From NCBI RefSeq assembly GCF_002220365.1, contig NZ_MTHB01000042.1, positions 1 through 39,143 on the forward strand: DNA of 39,143 bases, given 5' to 3'. Every line of letters begins with the position of its first letter. Position 1 is the first letter of the stretch. Positions 23,120-30,320 of the stretch are shown piece after piece. The notes beneath the pieces are model-generated. The model saw only the letters and a list, made by a program, of their open reading frames with translations. It made no database searches and was not told the DNA's origin. The position numbers and the translations under genes were made by a program. This DNA is from Caballeronia sordidicola (lineage in GTDB: Bacteria; Pseudomonadota; Gammaproteobacteria; Burkholderiales; Burkholderiaceae).

Positions 23120-23293
23120 CTCGTGGCCCCGAAGGTCGACCAACGACTTTTCGAGTGTATCCGCCGCGTCCAAATGCAGTTGCACAATGGCGTCACTTAG
23201 CGGCTCGCCTGATGGCATTTTGCGCGACTCGGCTGAGTCACGTAGCACGTTAATCGCAGCCCTCAGTGCGAGTGATGGGGTCAATTTATACAT
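23060..23293 (-). pseudogene. Small gene interrupted at its 3' end by the IS
   Basis: The protein starts YKLTPSLALRAAINVLRDS and natively ended at LVDLRGHE (58 residues). After the IS inserted in the last codons, the duplicated target retains GHE but the frame now runs into the IS end and adds 19 extra residues before a stop at 23060. Joining the flanks gives GAG followed by TAG (21979-21981), the original stop. Helical, charged, function unknown. Because only the tail is changed, the product may still work; the downstream genes are cut off from their promoter. Confidence 0.8.
23120..23128. repeat. Target-site duplication, right copy
   Basis: CTCGTGGCC, identical to 21982-21990, directly follows the right inverted repeat. 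On the minus strand it codes for the last three residues of the interrupted gene (Gly-His-Glu). Confidence 0.9.
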
Positions 23294-23315
23294 GGTTTGC
23301 TTTTCCGGCCAGTGG

Positions 23316-23492
23316 TCAGTCGACCTTGACGACTTCGAGTTCGTACTCCGCGATCCAGTCGGAACCCGCACCACCATCGCTGGTCACGACGCCGTTATCG
23401 AGTTGGTTGCGGATCTCTTCCTCAAACTCTTCGAGCGAGGCGCATTCCATTTCTTCGAGTTCCGCATCCGAAACTTCAATCCTGATGATCAC
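23316..23492 (-). CDS. Small acidic protein
   Basis: A 58-residue protein from a GTG start with AAGGGAG upstream. Its start overlaps the stop of the Xre-like gene in a GTGA. It is strongly acidic: EVSDAELEEMECASLEEFEE, then a C-terminus of aromatic and acidic residues (SDWIAEYELEVVKVD). The composition suggests a DNA mimic, an antitoxin-like binder or a regulator's partner, but nothing specific is known. It is too short to appear in many gene predictions. Confidence 0.7.
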   Translation of the reverse strand: MIIRIEVSDAELEEMECASLEEFEEEIRNQLDNGVVTSDGGAGSDWIAEYELEVVKVD

Positions 23493-23755
23493 CTGGCTCT
23501 CCCTTGCGCCGCACGCGACGGTTCTTCCCTTGTCTGGGCTTGGGCATGGCGCTTCGGGAGAGGCGCCATCGTCCGCATCCCCAACCCTCGGTACGCGTCA
23601 GCTTCTTTCGCTGGCACCGCTTGACCCACTTTCTCGTATCTGCCGATCTGTTGCCGGGTAAGGCCCCATCGCTCCGCGAGCTGGGTCTGAGTCATCCCAG
23701 CCTTTTTGCGCAACGCTTGCGCGTCTTCACCGAAAAGCACTTTGTTTTCTTTCAT
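23489..23755 (-). CDS. Xre-family regulator leading a small operon
   Basis: An 88-residue protein with a clear Cro/C1-type HTH: LRKKAGMTQTQLAERW then GLTRQQIGRYEKVG. The tail is basic (RHAQAQTREEPSRAAQGRAR). The ATG at 23755 was chosen over ATG 23794 because a promoter and operator occupy the space before it. The stop overlaps the next gene. The regulator probably controls its own operon of five small genes. Confidence 0.78.
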   Translation of the reverse strand: MKENKVLFGEDAQALRKKAGMTQTQLAERWGLTRQQIGRYEKVGQAVPAKEADAYRGLGMRTMAPLPKRHAQAQTREEPSRAAQGRAR

Positions 23756-23770
23756 CAGTTCGCACAAAAA

Positions 23771-23815
23771 GCAACATGGATGTTGCATTATCATATCTCA
23801 TTGTGAAACCGATAA
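23771..23815 (-). promoter_or_regulatory. Promoter and operator of the Xre-led operon
   Basis: On the minus strand TTATCG (23810-23815) and GATAAT (23787-23792) are 17 bases apart. Just downstream, GCAACAT and ATGTTGC (23771-23777 and 23780-23786) form a perfect inverted repeat at the expected transcript start, a typical site for a self-repressing Xre protein. Confidence 0.65.
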
Positions 23816-23927
23816 GGAGACACCAGTTGAGTCTGCGAGCGAGCGCGAGGCTCCCGCGTCGCTGCGCCGGCGGCACGTCGTGTGCTCGTCGGTCGTAAAA
23901 TCCTCTCACCTGAAGCGGAGAACGCCG

Positions 23928-24836
23928 ATGACCATCGCTGTTGGAACGGCAAGCTGGACAGACCCCACGCTAATCGCGAGCAAACGCTTCTACCCACCAG
24001 GCTGCACCAGCGCCGAGGCGCGGCTACGCTTCTATGCCACCCAGTTCCCATTAGTTGAAGTCGACTCCAGCTACTATGCGATGCCTAGCGGATCGAATTC
24101 AGTCATCTGGGTCGAGCGCACGCCGGAACATTTCACGTTCAACATAAAAGCGTTCCGTCTCTTCACCGGGCATCAGACCGATCGAACGAAATTGCCCAAG
24201 GACATACGAGCCGCGCTTCCGCCCAGCGACAAAAAGAACCTCTACTACAAAGACACGCCCGGGGAGATTCTTCGTGAGCTTTGGCGCCGATACATCGACG
24301 CGATCGAGCCGCTTCGGCGTTCGGGCAAGCTCGGTGCGGTCCATTTTCAGTTTGCACCATGGGTGGTGAATAACGACGACGGGCGCGCGCACGTCGAGCA
24401 CTGCGCCGACGTGATGGACGGTTTCACGCTCGCAGCCGAGTTCCGGCACAAATCGTGGTTCTCCGAGAAGGCACGCGAGTCGACCCTCGCAATGGAGCGA
24501 CAACGAGGCTTTGTGAATGTAGTCGTGGACGAACCCAATACGTCTGCGAACTCCATTCCCGCGATCTGGGAGGTAACAAGCCCCAAGCTCGCGCTCATCA
24601 GGCTACACGGTCGAAACCATGAAACATGGAACATTAAGGGCGCGGCGTCGGCGTCGTCCCGCTTTAACTACGACTACAACGAAGAGGAGCTTGGCGGACT
24701 CGCGGCACAGATCCTAGCGATTTCGAAGAGCGTCGAGCGAACCCACGTGGTATTCAACAACAATTACGAAGATCAAGGGCAGCGTAATGCGAAAACCTTA
24801 ATGCGTATTTTCGGAGCCAACGCGATCCCACCATGA
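23928..24836 (+). CDS. DUF72-family protein
   Basis: The 302-residue protein is a DUF72 member, a TIM-barrel-like family (YecE type) of unknown biochemical role. Typical motifs in order: IAVGTASWTDPTLI, FPLVEVDSSYYAMPS, NIKAFRLFTGHQTD, LGAVHFQFAPWV, LAAEFRHKSWFS, VVVDEPNTSANS, ALIRLHGRN and VFNNNYEDQGQRNAKTL. All key blocks are present, so the gene looks intact. The ATG at 23928 has GGAG at 8 bases; the longer frame from 23706 is not coding-like. Confidence 0.92.
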   Translation: MTIAVGTASWTDPTLIASKRFYPPGCTSAEARLRFYATQFPLVEVDSSYYAMPSGSNSVIWVERTPEHFTFNIKAFRLFTGHQTDRTKLPKDIRAALPPSDKKNLYYKDTPGEILRELWRRYIDAIEPLRRSGKLGAVHFQFAPWVVNNDDGRAHVEHCADVMDGFTLAAEFRHKSWFSEKARESTLAMERQRGFVNVVVDEPNTSANSIPAIWEVTSPKLALIRLHGRNHETWNIKGAASASSRFNYDYNEEELGGLAAQILAISKSVERTHVVFNNNYEDQGQRNAKTLMRIFGANAIPP

Positions 24837-24976
24837 CCGACGACGCCTAGCAAGGGGACGGCCGGACAGTCGGGGCCCAGCCGCCGCTTTCCACCTGACC
24901 CGACGCATAACGTATGTTGTTGCGAGTACCACGGGCGCTTGAGAAAGGAAAAACAATCAGACCGGACGGAGAAAAA

Positions 24977-26071
24977 ATGTCGTCACCTACACAAGATCCA
25001 GAACCATCCAGTAGCCTTGGATCCAAGCCGCCGTCTTTGGAACCCGAGAACCGGATCGAGATAGGCGCCCAGCTACGTCAATTGCAGGCGCGCCAACTTT
25101 ATTATTTCACAGTAAGAATTCGTGCCGAAATGGGACCTAAAGAAGCTCCTACACCGGTCCGGAGCGGGACGAACGACCCTCGAGTAGCTCCGCCAGCGGA
25201 CTGGGCTCAGTCAGGTCCGACAGACGAGTGGCCCGTGGTGAGTGACTCGTCAAACTATCCGCCACCAGAACGGGGGATGCGCGATTCGCGGGTAGAGGAC
25301 AGGAGTGCCCGTTTCAGCTTCTGGCGCGACATTCTCTCCACATATGGATTGGACGCGACGTCTGAGGTGGACCCGGGCAGTTGGGAAACATCGTTTCGGC
25401 GGAATTTTTGCGGTTCTCTAATAAAACAAGCTACGGCATATAGAGAAGCGCGAACCGTTGAGTCGAAAGATGGTGTCGGGAGCGGCACTCCGGAGATGGC
25501 TTTCGAGTTCACTATCGATAACTTGCGCTATGGCAGTCTTCTTTTTGATGTTTCCATTCTAGGAATTGGATCGTTTCTTAAATTTTTCTCCGACAAGCCC
25601 GAGTTAGTTATGTCGTTCCTGGAAGCGGGTGTTCCAACAGCGTTCGATGACAGTATCGGCATGCCTTCTAGCGGTCAAAAGGATGTTGCGATTTATCCAA
25701 GCCCTGATTTTGAAAAGGCCTTGATTACTCCTAGCGACGGCGATCCGGTTGAGCCGCAATCACCCACGAAAAAGGTGACTTGGAATGACGTTGTGCAGAA
25801 GTCTTCTCAGATCGCTTGGCTGCTCCCGACTGTTCTCGCCCTTGTCGTTTTGTACGTAGCCATGGGCATGACGTCAAACGAGGAACAACACCTACATGCG
25901 CGGGAGACCGCGCTTGATGCGGAGGCCAAGGAACTAAGGGCGGCGAACAATGCCCGCGTTGAAAAGCTGGATGCCTTAACGCTCGATTTGATTAAACAAT
26001 TACGCGCTCCGAAACCCGATCCGGTGGTAGCTTCGGGGGCCGAGGCGAAAAGTAGTCCTAAGACCCAGTAG
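24977..26071 (+). CDS. Membrane-anchored coiled-coil protein of unknown function
   Basis: This 364-residue protein has no recognised family. Its N-terminal 85 residues are Pro/Ser-rich and disordered. A folded domain follows (about 105-260), with FSFWRDILSTYGLDA, FEFTIDNLRYGSLLFDVSI and SFLKFFSDKPELVMSFLEAG. Near 279-298 is one membrane helix (IAWLLPTVLALVVLYVAMGM), followed by a helical coiled-coil tail (ARETALDAEAKELRAAN, VEKLDALTLDLIKQL) and a short polar end. Base composition is lower in GC than the neighbours, which suggests recent transfer. GGAG precedes the ATG at 24977. Its place next to an anti-phage-like region makes a defence role conceivable, but nothing in it proves that. Confidence 0.65.
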   Translation: MSSPTQDPEPSSSLGSKPPSLEPENRIEIGAQLRQLQARQLYYFTVRIRAEMGPKEAPTPVRSGTNDPRVAPPADWAQSGPTDEWPVVSDSSNYPPPERGMRDSRVEDRSARFSFWRDILSTYGLDATSEVDPGSWETSFRRNFCGSLIKQATAYREARTVESKDGVGSGTPEMAFEFTIDNLRYGSLLFDVSILGIGSFLKFFSDKPELVMSFLEAGVPTAFDDSIGMPSSGQKDVAIYPSPDFEKALITPSDGDPVEPQSPTKKVTWNDVVQKSSQIAWLLPTVLALVVLYVAMGMTSNEEQHLHARETALDAEAKELRAANNARVEKLDALTLDLIKQLRAPKPDPVVASGAEAKSSPKTQ

Positions 26072-26130
26072 CTGATAAGGATATAGGTCATGCTGGGACC
26101 ACTGAGGCAGTAACACTCTACGGTATGTAG

Positions 26131-26214
26131 ATTGAAAATTTCGAAGATCAGGGACAGCGCAATGCCCGCACCCCAATGCAAACACTTGGACAAGACGCTG
26201 TGGCGCCAGGAGTG
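26131..26214 (+). pseudogene. Remnant of a second DUF72 gene
   Basis: The translated fragment NFEDQGQRNARTPMQTLGQ matches the C-terminal signature of DUF72 proteins and resembles the end of the intact gene upstream (NYEDQGQRNAKTLMRIFG). It differs at the DNA level enough to be a different paralogue, not a recent copy. No start or longer frame remains. The end at 26214 is approximate. Confidence 0.5.
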
Positions 26215-26290
26215 GTCATTGCTGCTTCCGGAAATACCGACGCGCACTCCTGGTGGCCCGCGCGCCGGCACAGGGCTTAGCCGCTGCCCA

Positions 26291-26491
26291 TCATGCGCCG
26301 AGCCACGACGACCAGGCGCTATGCGCAAGCACGGCGAACTGCGCCTCCATGAAGGGAATCGCGTTGCCCCAGGCGAACAGGACCGCAATCCAAAGCGAAA
26401 CACTATTACGCCTGACGTAGGCGAGGACCGTCACGGCGACGACGGCGGAAACAATGGCGAGGGTGAACATGCGTTTGATGCTCCAGGTCAT
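26291..26491 (-). CDS. Small membrane protein candidate
   Basis: A 66-residue frame with two hydrophobic segments (MFTLAIVSAVVAVTVLAYV and VSLWIAVLFAWGNAIPF), a basic start (SIKRM) and basic loop (RRNS). The pattern is convincing for a membrane protein and no better gene exists on the other strand. The ribosome-binding site is weak and no family is recognised. Confidence 0.42.
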   Translation of the reverse strand: MTWSIKRMFTLAIVSAVVAVTVLAYVRRNSVSLWIAVLFAWGNAIPFMEAQFAVLAHSAWSSWLGA

Positions 26492-26586
26492 GGCCCCGCG
26501 AATGCGAGAACCTAAAACCGTGTAGCTTCAAAAGTTTATTCGCCCCGGCCCACATCCCTCAATATTTGTGGATATTCAAGAGAAGT

Positions 26587-26655
26587 TGTTGAAGTTCGCA
26601 AATTCCGCTAATGATGTCCTTTGAAGCGCTAATCGTGCCCATTGATTCTGCTAGC
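26587..26655 (+). repeat. Left end of a decayed Tn7/Tn5053-like transposon
   Basis: The end begins TGTTGAAGTTCG and contains three tandem sites at 26593, 26615 and 26636, each TGTCC-like followed by GCTAAT or GCTAGC after about 14 bases and spaced 21-22 bases apart. These are the reverse complement of the sites at 26908-27099 and 27554-27744. Terminal TGT plus repeated about 20-base sites is the plan of TnsB/TniA-type transposon ends. No 5-base duplication was found at the outer flanks. Confidence 0.6.
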
Positions 26656-26907
26656 GCAGCTGTTCTACCACAACACGAACTCGCTGCCCGCACGACTGAC
26701 TAAGCGCAGGACGACGCCGCGCTGACCAACATCTACATAAGGGGGATGTTGAAGGCCGTCGAAGTGACACACAAGGTGCCATACAGTATGGCGCTTTTGA
26801 TCTGCGCAGTAAGATGGGCACCTTCCGAAGATTAAAGAAAAGACCTCCGGTATTTGTACTTGCTGCCGCCTTAGGCGAATGCACCTATTGCGCTCCTGTA
26901 CAACCGC

Positions 26908-27099
26908 ATTAGCCGAATCAGCGGACACGCCAAACGCGTTAGCAAAATCAACGGACATCCGAGCGTGCGTGCGTTGCTGAAACGCAACGCCTAGAAAGGT
27001 ATGCAAAACCGCTGCCATGCCTTATTTCGCGGGGCCAAGCTACAGCTTTACATTAGCGTAATCTATGGACACGATTAGCAGTTTCAAAGGACTTCAACA
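26908..27099 (+). repeat. Transposon right-end module 1 (four binding-site-like repeats)
   Basis: Four about 21-base sites of the form ATTAGC, two variable bases, AATTAA-like, CGGACA start at 26908, 26938, 27052 and 27074 (30 bases apart, then 22). The last leads into CTTCAACA at 27092-27099, the reverse complement of the left end's TGTTGAAG. Between the two pairs is a hairpin GCGTTGC/GCAACGC (about 26971-26990). Module 2 at 27554-27744 repeats the same plan with the same spacing. Confidence 0.65.
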
Positions 27100-27364
27100 T
27101 CTGGATGTGGCTCAACCTATCGTCATCAAGACGCGCGAGCGTCGCGAACCGCTGGAGCGCCGACTGTGAAATCGAAGGGAAAAGGATCCATCCGGCAGTC
27201 CCGAGAGCGGGTAGCTCCTCCAAGGTGCTGCTCTCCCATAGTGTCCGAACGCTCACTTGATACCGCCCCGCGACGCGGTCTAACCAGCTTCCGAAGGCTT
27301 CTTCATAGAATGGTCTCGGAGCAATCGGCCACGGATCCGGGCTACTGCGCGGTTCGGCAGACAT
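27053..27364 (-). pseudogene. TniQ N-terminal fragment
   Basis: From ATG 27364 the frame reads DPWPIAPRPFYEEAFGSWLD, then RVAGRYQVSVRTLW and ALGTAGWILFPSISQSALQR. This is the TniQ-type N-terminal domain (PRP, SWLxRxA motif), part of the target-selection protein in Tn5053/Tn7-like transposons. The coding sequence is cut off after about 95 residues, where it runs into the transposon end module 1 and stops. The start overlaps the TniB fragment by 23 bases, as tniB and tniQ often do. Confidence 0.7.
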
Positions 27365-27554
27365 GCTCAAGGTGCGTGATGCCGATGAACTCGTCGCCAT
27401 TGCGAATCGATAACTCAACGGCGTTGTTCAGTAGCGTGGATATCTCGCCGGTTAGCCCCCCGCTCGCGCTCAGAACGAATTGAACGATGCAGAGCGGATA
27501 GCCGCTTCGTTCGGATCCGCCATTCCCGCTCCTAATCGACCTTCGTCGAACGCA
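27342..27554 (-). pseudogene. TniB/TnsC C-terminal fragment
   Basis: In the minus strand, from about 27554 to a TAG at 27342-27344, the frame reads ERSGYPLCIVQFVLSASGG, then GEISTLLNNAVELSIRNGDE and FIGITHLEHVCRTAQ. This fits the end of TniB-type AAA+ transposition ATPases (an SGG sensor region, then a helical lid). The upstream part is lost: the frame starts exactly at the outer edge of end module 2. It is followed directly by TniQ. Confidence 0.6.
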
Positions 27555-27744
27555 TTAGCGGAATTAAAGGACACGACGAACGCGCTAGCAAAATTAACGG
27601 ACACCCGGTTGTGCGCCCGTTGCTGAAACGCAACGCCCGAAAAGGCATTGAACTCCCCGTTGCGACCCGCTGCGCGGGGCTGCAGCGCTACCTTTCATTA
27701 GCGCAAGCTGTGGACATGATTAGCATAATTAACGAACATCAACA
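27554..27744 (+). repeat. Transposon right-end module 2
   Basis: Four sites at 27554, 27584, 27697 and 27719 with the same spacing as module 1 (30, about 113, 22) and the same internal hairpin CGTTGC/GCAACG. The outer edge is CATCAACA (27737-27744), reading TGTTGATG on the minus strand. Its last bases encode the final residues of the membrane protein ending at 27729, so the insertion cut that gene. Similarity to module 1 continues between the sites. Confidence 0.65.
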
Positions 27745-28139
27745 ACGGCCGCCAGACTCGCCGGCCCGACAATCAGTCCATCGGACAGACCGGCGCCCCC
27801 GACCCGCGCCGTCCCGACCGCCGCGTGGCAGACATAACCAAGGTAAACGTCGACAGGAAAGCCTGCGATGAATGCCAGAGTGAAGATGGCCGTGGCTGGC
27901 ACTTCCAAGTTTCGCCCGCGTGCCCTGGGCAGCCAAAGGGCCACGCACAGCAAAATGGTGCCCGGGGCGACGTGCACAGCGCTGCTGTCGCAGTATGAGA
28001 AATGCGTCGAGATCACCATCGACAGTCCGAAGACCGCGCCGTAGAACCACCCCAACGAATGCACGGTGCGCGGCAGGTAGAGCAAGGACACAGCCAGCGG
28101 CAGCAAGCCGCCGACCGGATCAATCGAGACAATATTCAA
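27729..28139 (-). CDS. Membrane protein downstream of the OLD-like nuclease, 3' end cut
   Basis: A 136-residue protein with about four membrane segments (about 9-22, 29-44, 56-72 and 82-98) and a Gly/Ala-rich end. The TTG start at 28139 overlaps the previous small gene in a TTGA and follows a GAGAGGGAA. The last residues (VVDVR) lie within the transposon end, so the native C-terminus is lost. Function unknown. Its position behind the OLD-like gene may mean that the two work together, perhaps as a membrane effector. Confidence 0.6.
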   Translation of the reverse strand: MNIVSIDPVGGLLPLAVSLLYLPRTVHSLGWFYGAVFGLSMVISTHFSYCDSSAVHVAPGTILLCVALWLPRARGRNLEVPATAIFTLAFIAGFPVDVYLGYVCHAAVGTARVGGAGLSDGLIVGPASLAAVVDVR

Positions 28140-28264
28140 AGGCCGTTCCCTCTCGGTTCGTTTTTTGCGAGGTCGGCATCAGCGTGCGCCGCCTTCAGTT
28201 CGTCCGGTAATGCGTGCAGCGATGAAACGAACACTGCTGCCGCTTCGCCTATGCGTCTCAGCAT
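28136..28264 (-). CDS. 42-residue protein between the nuclease and membrane genes
   Basis: An ATG at 28264, 12 bases after the OLD-like gene's stop, opens a 42-residue frame that ends in a TTGA overlap with the membrane gene. The product is helical and charged (RRIGEAAAVFVSSLHALPDE, then LKAAHADADLAKNEP). No family is recognised. Translational coupling on both sides argues that it is real, although the ribosome-binding site is weak. Confidence 0.5.
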   Translation of the reverse strand: MLRRIGEAAAVFVSSLHALPDELKAAHADADLAKNEPRGNGL

Positions 28265-29079
28265 GGGACCGACAGGCTATCCCTTTTTGAGGCCCGGCAG
28301 CTTGGTAGGGACAACGATATTGAGATTGTCGCTATTGCTAACCTCGAAGGGAAAGGCGTTACGCTGGAATAGCGGCGAAGCTATCTGCACCTTGATGCGT
28401 AGATCATCCTGCGTCGAACCATTAAATAATTTGAAAACTTCAGCGTCGGTGCCGATCGTCGTCCTGGCGAGCGTATTTAGCTGTTCGTCCGAGCTTCCGA
28501 GGTCCATACCTAAAAATGCTGCTGTCAAAGCCGCGCCGAGTTTAGGGCGTAACAATTGATCTTCATCGACACGTTGGTTCGGTGCGATATGCGAAAGGGC
28601 CTCAATGATGTTTTCATAATCCCGCTTCAAATCCTCGATGCTGATCGCCTCGAACCCGGCAGCTTCCTCGGCAGCAAGCTCGGGTTTAGCGAGGCCTAGT
28701 GTGCCTGTTCGATAATAATTTTCGACAGCACCTCGTCGCAAGAAAAAACACCCGAGCTCGGCGAGCGCGCCAAGTAACGCGTTATATCGAGTGAACAGGC
28801 TTGCCGCATCAGCCGCAGCATCACCGAAGCTTTCTGGCTTAGTTAGCAACCGCGCCAGCGTTACCCTTCGCTTAGCAAGCGCACTCGACTGTTTGCTCGA
28901 CCAATCGGGATAGAGTGCGGCTGCCGCATCAACTGCGGATTGATGTTTGGACATGAACGTTTCCAAAGCGGTCCGTAAGTCATTGTCGAGATCCGCTAGG
29001 CTCGTTCGGCCGAGTCGATCGGCGATTGCGGTGGCTTGAGGCAGTTCACTGAAACTACGAACAAGCCCGTTGTCGTCTG

Positions 29080-29083
29080 CTAG
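29080..29083. repeat. CTAG target duplication of the second IS (copies at 29080-29083 and 30321-30324)
   Basis: Each end of the element at 29084-30320 is bordered by CTAG, the usual 4-base YTAR-type target of the IS5 group. Removing one copy and the IS rejoins the OLD-like gene in frame. Confidence 0.88.
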
Positions 29084-30320
29084 GGAAACACTGATTTAAC
29101 CGACGCGTTTGTAAACGCTGTGGCGTAGTGAAGCGTTGTTAGAGCTGGAACGACGACGGAGCGATGCGGATGCGACAAATCAGTTTTTCGAGTGCAGAAC
29201 ACAAAGGCAAGAAGCGGGTTACGCGGCGCGAGAAATTCCTGGGCGAGATGGAGCAAGTCGTGCCGTGGTCGCGCTTGTTGGGGGCATTGGAGCCCTACTA
29301 CCCGAAGGGCACGAGGGGGCGTCCGCCCATTGGGCTGGAGCGCATGCTGCGGCTGTACTTTGTGCAGCAATGGTACGCATTGTCCGACGAGGGGCTGGAA
29401 GATGCGGTGAGCGATAGCGCGGCCGTCCGGCAATTTGTCGGTATCGATCTGGGACATGAGGAGGCGCCGGACGCGACCACGGTGCTGAAGTTTCGCCGGC
29501 TGCTGGAAGCGCACAAGCTGACTGCTGTGCTGCTGGAGGAAATCAACGCGCACTTGCGCGAGCGCGGGCTGATGATGCGCGAGGGGACGATGGTGGACGC
29601 CACCTTGATCAACGCGCCGACCTCGACGAAGAATCGCGACAAGGCGCGCGACCCTGAGATGCATCAAACGAAAAAGCGTAATCAGTGGTACCACGGCATG
29701 AAGGCACACGTGGGCGTTGACGCTGAGTCGGGCCTGGTGCACAGCACGCACTACACGGCGGCCAACGAGTCTGATGTGGCACACACCCATGAGGTGCTGC
29801 ATGGTCAAGAGAGTCACGTGTTTCTCGATGCGGGTTACACGGGGGTGCACAAGCGCGAAGAGATAGTGAAGGCGCAAGGCGACGGTGCCATCAAGACGCA
29901 AGTGCAATGGTCGGTGGCGATGAAGCGTGCCAAGCTCAAGGGCATGGCCGAAGGGCCGCTGAAGCAGTTGACGCAGGCCCTGGAAAAGGTCAAAGCGCAA
30001 ATCCGGGCGCGGGTCGAACATCCGTTTCATGTGGTGAAGAACCTGTTCAACCAGAAGAAGGCTCGCTACCGGGGCCTGGCTAAAAACGGTGCGCAGTACG
30101 ATGCGTTGTTTGCGCTTGGCAATTTGGTGATTGCAAAAAAAGCGTTGCTGCAATCAATGGAGAACTCCGTCTGCGAGGCGGCATAGCGCGCAAAAACGGG
30201 GGCGAAAGCCCCACAGAAGTGAAAATTCTCAGCGGCTGCTAGCCAAATCCGCTGCTGGTTCACGAAAGAATCTGCATCGTGCGAATAGCGTTGCACGATG
30301 CTGCTTTGTTCAGCGTTTCC
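29084..30320 (+). mobile_element. IS5-family insertion sequence (second copy, different subgroup)
   Basis: A 1237-base element with ends GGAAAC(A/G)CTGA: left GGAAACACTGATTTAACC and right (minus strand) GGAAACGCTGAACAAAGC. It has a CTAG duplication and one transposase gene. It is unrelated in detail to the first IS at 21991 (different ends and transposase), so two independent insertions have hit this segment. The transposase is on the plus strand, opposite to the gene it breaks. Confidence 0.92.
29170..30186 (+). CDS. IS5-family transposase
   Basis: A 338-residue DDE enzyme beginning RQISFSSAEHKGKKRVTR, with VPWSRLLGALEPYYPKG near the start, typical of the IS5 subgroup proper. The catalytic Asp residues lie in GTMVDATLINAPTS and SHVFLDAGYTGVHKR, and the Glu in RARVEHPFHVVKNLF. 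The HGMKAHVGVDAESGLVH block is also characteristic. ATG 29170 was preferred to 29164 because GGAGCG then sits at better spacing. The frame is intact. Confidence 0.92.
   Translation: MRQISFSSAEHKGKKRVTRREKFLGEMEQVVPWSRLLGALEPYYPKGTRGRPPIGLERMLRLYFVQQWYALSDEGLEDAVSDSAAVRQFVGIDLGHEEAPDATTVLKFRRLLEAHKLTAVLLEEINAHLRERGLMMREGTMVDATLINAPTSTKNRDKARDPEMHQTKKRNQWYHGMKAHVGVDAESGLVHSTHYTAANESDVAHTHEVLHGQESHVFLDAGYTGVHKREEIVKAQGDGAIKTQVQWSVAMKRAKLKGMAEGPLKQLTQALEKVKAQIRARVEHPFHVVKNLFNQKKARYRGLAKNGAQYDALFALGNLVIAKKALLQSMENSVCEAA

Larger units (their letters stand above)
26587..27099. mobile_element. 513-bp non-autonomous element with TGTTGAAG ends
   Basis: The region from 26587 to 27099 has inverted ends (TGTTGAAG on each outer edge, with site arrays pointing inward) and no intact gene. 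It could be an internally deleted derivative or MITE of the Tn7/Tn5053-like element whose TniB/TniQ fragments lie just to the right. A larger unit from 26587 to 27744 is also possible. No 5-base target duplication is visible, so excision limits are uncertain. Confidence 0.45.

Noticed and set aside
26665..27018. Minus-strand frame of 117 residues across transposon end module 1
   Set aside because: It runs through the repeat sites and has no family likeness; coding is not supported.
26587..27744. Reading the 21-base repeats as a replication origin (iterons) or a CRISPR array
   Set aside because: Spacing is irregular, orientation inverts at the left, and TniB/TniQ fragments are adjacent, so transposon ends fit better.
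29080..30153. Minus-strand frame of 357 residues inside the second IS
   Set aside because: It is the His/Arg/Leu-rich antisense shadow of the transposase gene.
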